Assembly: GCA_963575645.1 (NCBI GenBank)
Contig: OY754470.1
Location: 30,486,501-30,550,500 of the forward strand
DNA: 64,000 nt
Direction: 5' to 3'
DNA from: Xanthostigma xanthostigma
Lineage: Eukaryota; Arthropoda; Insecta; Raphidioptera; Raphidiidae
The first letter of the stretch is position 1. The number at the start of each line of letters is the position of its first letter. Shown here piece after piece: positions 58,445-64,000 of this stretch. Both the position numbers and the translations under genes were made by a program. The notes below the pieces were generated by a model. It was not told where the DNA came from, made no database searches, and worked only from the letters and a program-made list of their open reading frames with translations.

Positions 58445-58583
58445 TATATTATGCTGAAATTTTAAAAATTATTATTTCTTCATCAAACTACTCGCACCAC
58501 CCAATAATCTACAGAAATTCACATTAAATCATAAAAAACAAAACATATCTACGTTTCCTTTTGTTATTGGAAAAGCTATTTGG

Positions 58584-58681
58584 ATTCTTAAATGGAAACT
58601 TGCTATTCGATTTCAATGTCAAAAATAAACAAAAATTATTTTTGGCATTGCATCCGAATTTGCAAGTTTCCATTTAAGAAT
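58584..58681. repeat. Hairpin
   Basis: ATTCTTAAATGGAAACTTGC is mirrored by GCAAGTTTCCATTTAAGAAT, plus inner AAAAATAA/TTATTTTT. Non-coding. Confidence 0.75.
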
Positions 58682-60009
58682 TTAAAACTTCATAAATCCA
58701 AGTTTTTCACATAATAGGTAAGAAATATTTAACCTATGGTGCTTTCCCGGGGCAACAGACTTAAGAGGGCAGCCACAAATGCAGATTTAACAAACCATTT
58801 TTAAATATTAGAAGCAATGTGTAGGAAGAACTGAGAAAATTGATCTGAAATGGAGATGTAATTCGTCTTTGCACAGGGCGCAAATATTTTATAAATATGC
58901 TCTAGATCAGTTTTATAGTTTTTTTGAAACAACAATTTCAAATTATTAAACACTATTTACTATTTTTCTAAAATTCTTTTTATGCACCAATTTATAATGG
59001 CAAACAGTTTCATATCTAATCATTTATAAAATGCTTCGCAGGACGGAGAAAATTCTACTGCGGGCCGCTATTTGCCCAGGCCTGCTCTATATAATAGGTA
59101 ATACTATTCTAGAATTTTCTGAATGAAAAACTAATAGTATTTACGTAAATATTTCTGGCTAGTTAATTAACAAACAATATAGTCGCGTCAATGAAGCCTT
59201 TTACTTCGAAGTCCGCAAGAACTGCAGCTCCGATTTTGATGATTCTTTTTAAATCTTGTTTTTTATATTATTGCAAATCAGAAGCCTTTTGGGGCGGGGA
59301 ACGAATTATTTATATTGTTTAAGGGACTAGGGGTAGTCAGAGGTATGACAAATTTTTTAATAACTTTTTCGGAAAAAATTAATTTATTTTATAAAGCTAA
59401 TAATATTTCAACTCTGCTTCACTAAATTTTCAAAAAAAAAAAAAAAAAAATTTGGACAAAGTTATAGCTATCTTTGTTGGACCTCTCACAAGTAGGTAAT
59501 GCTTTATGGTGACCATCATAACTTTGTGCTGGTTCATCCAAAATCGATAAAACAAAGAAAAGTCTTTAGGTTAATAGTGAATCTAGGACTTAATCGAAGA
59601 TTTTTTTTGAAAATTAATAAAATGGCGGCTTCTAAAAGCTTACTCCCGAATTTGCAACGACAAATTGTTAAAAAAGTCGAAGTTTTCAACAAAAACGAAA
59701 ATCCTTGGATCAAGTTCTTGTTCTTTTCGCTTTCAATAACATGTAAAAATTTAATTTAAATCCATTGAGTGGTTCTTGAATTTCAGTGGTCATCGACTTC
59801 GAATACGTTGTTTCGAGAAAAACGCGTTTAAAGTTTTAGTCTTACCTATATACCGAGTCATCCTACCCTGGGCCATATAATAATTATCTCGGAAACTATT
59901 TATTTAATTCATTTAAAATTTTCAAGGAATATTTTCTACATCATACTATACAAGAAAATTCAAAAAAAAAAGAAATCGATTTTTCAAAACCTTTACTATC
60001 CCTAGCCCC
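58682..60009. other. No gene seen
   Basis: Repeat-like text and a poly-A run near 59435-59450. The ORF at 59499-59759 has no recognisable motif. A GAGAAAAACGCGTTTAAAG string near 59816 matches one at 7770. Confidence 0.45.
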
Positions 60010-60013
60010 TTAA

Positions 60014-61183
60014 CTCTTTGCTGCACGAGATTTCACAAGTTTTCTAGACCCTTGCTGCACGAGAAATTAAAGTAGAAAAAATCTTTATTTTTTTTACTTT
60101 GATAAAATTTATTATAACAAAAAATTGTTTTGCATAAAAAAAAAATAAAAAAAAATTACCAAAAAGGCTTTATGAGGAAATACAAATTTTGAACCATTAT
60201 GCAGCAAATGACTATTTCTGATTGAAATAATAATTTTATTGAAAATAACAATTTTATTCAAAATAATAAATTATTCATAAATATGAAATTAATAAAACAA
60301 TTCTTTGAATATTAATGATAATATTTTCTAAAATTTTGTCAGTAAGCGAAAGATTGAATAGCTTATATGGTGTGCAAGTAATGCTGTCTAGTGCGTCAAC
60401 TGCATCTCCTAAACCACATTGTGACTGAAAATCAGACGGTGGCTGTAGGGCAGAAATATTATGGATTCCCCAAACCACGTTATTTGGGTTTGCAGACAGC
60501 GGCAGCTCATCATCATCAGAATTGTAACTTGAATCGTTATTATTCTGGTTTCGAATTTCCGCTATATACTCTTCCTCATCTGTACCGTCAATATCAAACT
60601 CTGAATTACTCGGTATACACTCAGTATCTTCAATACTGTTTATAATATCATTTATTTGATCAGAAGACATCGCAGCCAGATTAAACTTGCGTAACGTTCG
60701 TTTGGAATTCTCCATATTCTATACCAAAATCGTAACAAAAATTTAGATACATTTTCACTTTATGGCATAATGGTACAAAAATTGGTCTCAAGAAATTTAT
60801 AAATAATCTAAAAATTAAAAAAAATAATTCGAATGTTCATATAACAAACTAAACTAGAGCCATAAGTAAATGATTGTATACAACAATATGACAAAAAACA
60901 AACATACCTCAGATTTTATCCAAAATATAACAATTGACGCGAAAATAACCTCAAACTTACAAGAACTATGCTTTTAATTCAGACACGAAACGTCAACTAA
61001 ACGGTATAAATTGCTTACGTTGGTCCTAATAGTGTGAAGAATGAGTGGTGAAGGTGGTTCAAGATTTGTGTCGATGTGCAGCTTAAAATAAATTATTTTC
61101 TAGGTGGTACATTTTATGTACCAATATGTCATATCTAGCTAGAATTTGGTGGTTTAAATTTCAATCCCATATGCCGGAAAGAG
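60014..61183 (-). mobile_element. piggyBac-like element, internally deleted
   Basis: 1170 bp flanked on both sides by TTAA (60010-60013 and 61184-61187), the piggyBac target. The ends read CTCTTTGCTGCA and, inverted, CTCTTTCCGGCA. A 13-base subterminal motif TTGCTGCACGAGA occurs twice near the left end (60018 and 60053). Inside is only the N-terminal part of a transposase, so the copy cannot move alone. Confidence 0.78.
60275..60715 (-). pseudogene. Truncated piggyBac transposase, N-terminal part
   Basis: 146 residues from ATG. It has a strongly acidic N-terminal region (DTEC...DGTDEEEY, SDDDELP) and then a segment like the start of the piggyBac DDE domain (TPYKLFNLSLTDKILENII). Full transposases run to about 550-600 residues, and here the frame ends just where the TNRYA-like motif would follow. 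All catalytic aspartates are missing. It lies within the TTAA-flanked element. Confidence 0.7.
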
Positions 61184-61212
61184 TTAAACAATATCTATGC
61201 TATTTATGTAAA

Positions 61213-61363
61213 AAAAAAGGTTTTCATACGATATTAATTCCAAAACTAGTAAAAATATGTATTTATAAGTTTTGAATGATATCGTATGAAAACATTTTTA
61301 AGGGGATAAAACGGGGAGTTATAAAAATCCGGATTTTTATAACTCCCCTTTTTATCCCCTTAA
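61213..61363. repeat. Two adjacent hairpins, the second almost perfect
   Basis: The first (61213-61297) pairs TTTTCATACGATAT with ATATCGTATGAAAA. The second (61298-61363) is two 33-base halves meeting at ATCC/GGAT with one mismatch and no loop. Confidence 0.85.
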
Positions 61364-61596
61364 GAGCTGAAGAAAAACGATAGAACATGTATTTGCTAAT
61401 TTTTAATGAAGATTTCACAGTTCATACGTTGAATTCAATATCTCTCACTTTAATGATTTAGGGGCTGAAATTTGTAAAAAATGTCTTCTTGGTGGGTGCT
61501 TACGTCACAAAAGAAACCGACTGTCTAAATTAAATTTTCTAGTGCCTTTGTAGTGTAGCAAACCAAAAAGCTATACAGTTTAATATTTGGTTTCGG

Positions 61597-61744
61597 ATAA
61601 GCAGAAAATAATAATGAACAAAAAATATTAGTATTATTGTAAAAAAGCGTGAGGCGCTCGATATACGAAAAATATGGCACAAAGCGCCTCACGCTTTTTC
61701 ACAATAATACTAACATGTTTTGATAATTATTATTTTCTGCTTAT
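61597..61744. repeat. Foldback element, family C copy 2
   Basis: Arms 61597-61658 and 61683-61744 around AGTATTATTGTAAAAAAGCG and AGCGCCTCACGC. It shares arm sequence and the 3' flank ACTTTTTAGTTCGAT with copy 1 at 9237-9384. Confidence 0.8.
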
Positions 61745-63022
61745 ATTAAGAATTATTTTTCACTTTTTAGTTCGATGTGCTATAAATAGCTTGATTATTT
61801 TTGAGTAAAGATGGTTTAACTAATAATCATAGAGAGGTTCTTGATAAGTGTACAAAGTTTAAATTAAATCTGTTCGTTTAAAGTAGGACAAAATCGAGTC
61901 CAAAGAAGTCGGTTACAATATAAGCGTGTTTACATACATATAGGTGAAGCTAATATAAAGCGTGTAAAAAGTAAAATATTCATACATATATCAATTTCTT
62001 TTAATACCTTTCTTTATCTATACGTATCACGTTATAAATTATTATATTACGATAATTAATTAGTCATACTGTCTCAAATCACAACAAAATTCAAGTAGCT
62101 CCCAAATCCATTAAATATTTTATACATTTGATTTTTTATCGATTATATACGACCACTGGCGGCGAAATAACTTGTTTTGGGAAGGGGGAGAGTTCTATAG
62201 GCCCACGATCGCTTTTGAAAGCTGATTCTGTAATAGGCGAGAGCCAGCAATTCTGAAAGCTCCGTGATTAAGAATAATACAATTTTTAATGAAAATTGAA
62301 AGTTTACACTTAGACGAATAAGATGCGCTTGGTCGGTGTGGATTTTATTAGCCGAAAATGTTTTAAATATATCATATATTATTAAATGTCTTTAATGTTT
62401 CCCTGTCATCGTGGATTTTGATCTTTCCTAGGTAATTTTGTGCAAAATTTCGTACTTATTCAGAAAAAATCCGGCCGACCAATGTTTTTTAGCCGGAAAG
62501 GTTCCGCAAACCTATTTAAATGATGACGTGATAGGGGGTACAATTTCTCATTTATCACGGAATCCTTTTTTTTTATTTTACGTGTTTTAATGTCAATTTC
62601 AAAAATATCTTGGTATGCGTGCTTAGAAACAGCCGGAAGTATCGAGCATACCAGTTTTTATTATATAGTTGATAGTTCACTCAAAGAAGCAAAAATAGGG
62701 GAAATAATTCGTGTAAAAGCGATTTTTGGCATAGTTGTAGGGGATGGTGTCTGAAGCAACATACTCAAAGTTCTGATGGATGGGGGTGGAGCTAAGGGGT
62801 GGGGGGTGGCGTTAAGGTCCCCTTTTAAAGTTTTTCTTACATATCTCGTAAACGGTGGCTCATAACAAAAAAAATTTTTTACTCAAGCAATCTACATAAA
62901 ATTCTCTACAAAAAAGGTCCTGTACACTTTTTCGCTGGGATCAATATTTAATGAGACGTGAAGGAAAGAAGATGGTCAATAATAAAATAAAGATACAGTT
63001 CTTTGAGTAGGTATGGCATGTA
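61745..63022. other. No gene seen
   Basis: AT-rich, repeat-like. It would contain the 3' UTR of the partial gene at the right edge if that gene is expressed. Confidence 0.45.
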
Positions 63023-64000
63023 TTAAAAAAAATTCCTATTATCTTCTAAATCTAACATAATATCATCATCAACATCATCGTCGACGGTGTTTTTGATTGG
63101 GGCTCCGTTAGTGCATGAGCCGGAGCATACCCCGCAAACACTGGAGCGGGCAATTCCTGCTTTCCGGCAGCCGCATCGCACCCCACACCCAGTCCTACAT
63201 CGGCAAAATATGCTGATGAGTATGGAGTCAGGTGCCACAGGATCGTTTGTTGTCACCGACTTTAGGATGCCATCGTCTCCTCTGGCCCAGCCCCATTGAG
63301 TAGGTGGTAGGGGCTTGCTGAGCCATTGTTGTATCTGTAAAAGATGTAATACGATCAACGTAAGTATTTAGCTCAAATATATATTTAATATATATTTGAC
63401 AACTTCTGTGGTTAATGATACCTGTAGGTACACTCTCAACGAGTGCTGCTTCGAAGCTTCTCTGGTAGGAGGAAGAGTGGCCTGATCTGATTTCGGATTC
63501 ATTGATGCTCTCAAAAAAGCTGAGTATCGTAATTTATTTAGATTTTGTTCCTGGTTAGACGCTTTGTAAATTGCCAGAAACAGTTTCTCGCCGGCCTGTT
63601 CAATACTCTCAGGTGATGTTGAAGGCTCATTAAAAATGTCTGAGATTTTTTGGGTCAGGTCTGGTTTATCCGTGAACAGCTTAGCAATTCCCACTTTGCT
63701 CTTTCCATGGATTGCAGTGGTGGTGTCGCATCCGGAGAAGCTGTGGAGAAGGAGAATTGTCTTGGCAAGTGGAAACTGTTGAAGTTGTCGCACTGGAAAC
63801 AATTTGGTTTCCACCTTTCCACGCCCTGGTTTCATAAAGAACACGTTAATATTTGGTGGAGCCAATCCCATGAGGAGGACTATCAAGTCGACATTTTCCC
63901 CAACTATTACAACAGTTATCCAACCCGCATCTGACAATAGTACCATCAGCATCTCCTGTTGCAACAGTTGTTTCAATCCCTGCTGCTGTCATTTTCTCGG
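63023..64000 (-). pseudogene. Partial uncharacterised gene with PIN/FEN-like and Cys-rich C-terminal segments, frame-broken
   Basis: Two exons: 64000 (edge) to 63422, and 63334-63023. They are joined across an 87-bp GT-AG intron in phase 0 (VYLQ/IQQWL). The protein shows VVIVGENVDLIVLLMGLAPP, then LLLHSFSGCDTTTAIHGKSKVG, and after the intron PLPPTQWGW plus a Cys-rich block (CRCRTGCG...CGCRKAG...CGVCSG). I recognise this layout from a large uncharacterised family in insects and other invertebrates; I cannot name a function. The upstream segment EKMTAAGIETTVATGDADGTIV, with an acidic GDAD motif, is in the neighbouring frame. A one-base insertion or two-base deletion near 63925-63945 therefore appears to break the gene. 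A nuclease role is only suggested by the acidic motifs. Confidence 0.6.

Overview
The window is AT-rich eukaryotic nuclear DNA, most probably from an insect or another arthropod. The evidence is spliced genes with GT-AG introns, citrate synthase and isocitrate dehydrogenase exons that read like insect orthologues, and a mixed load of animal mobile elements (Ty3/gypsy, LINE, Tigger/pogo, piggyBac, PIF/Harbinger, hAT-like, Helitron-like and foldback elements). The species cannot be named from the sequence alone.

Layout. Positions 1-18.5 kb hold no gene I can support, only repeats: foldback elements, two Tigger/pogo remnants, a LINE 3' end and copies of a dispersed 'family A' repeat. At 18554-23738 lies an intact-looking, young Ty3/gypsy LTR retrotransposon. 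It has a 4-bp target duplication, a tRNA-Pro-type primer site, gag and pol ORFs, and a textbook -1 frameshift heptamer at the gag stop. From 24.2 to 29.4 kb is a composite repeat block, in which a 2.26-kb foldback element has inserted exactly between AAA and TTT. The unoccupied version of the same site is present 0.6 kb downstream. From 32308 to 36923 (minus strand) is a complete seven-exon mitochondrial NADP-dependent isocitrate dehydrogenase gene. From 43146 to 54101 (minus strand) is a nine-exon citrate synthase gene. One of its introns carries a small intact plus-strand gene (45093-45410) for a Pierce1-like microtubule inner protein. From 54.1 to 64 kb are more repeats, a deletion-derivative piggyBac element, and at the right edge (63023 to beyond 64000, minus strand) part of an uncharacterised gene or pseudogene with an 87-bp intron and a frame break.

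Functionally, the two large host genes encode mitochondrial TCA-cycle enzymes (citrate synthase, and isocitrate dehydrogenase of the NADP type). They lie on the same strand about 6 kb apart. The nested small gene is probably a sperm or cilium axoneme component. Nothing shows that the three are functionally linked. The best material for a second look is the frameshift cassette, the target-site-precise foldback insertion with its empty site, the tRNA-like sequence carried inside a Helitron-like element, and the broken nuclease-like gene at the right edge.
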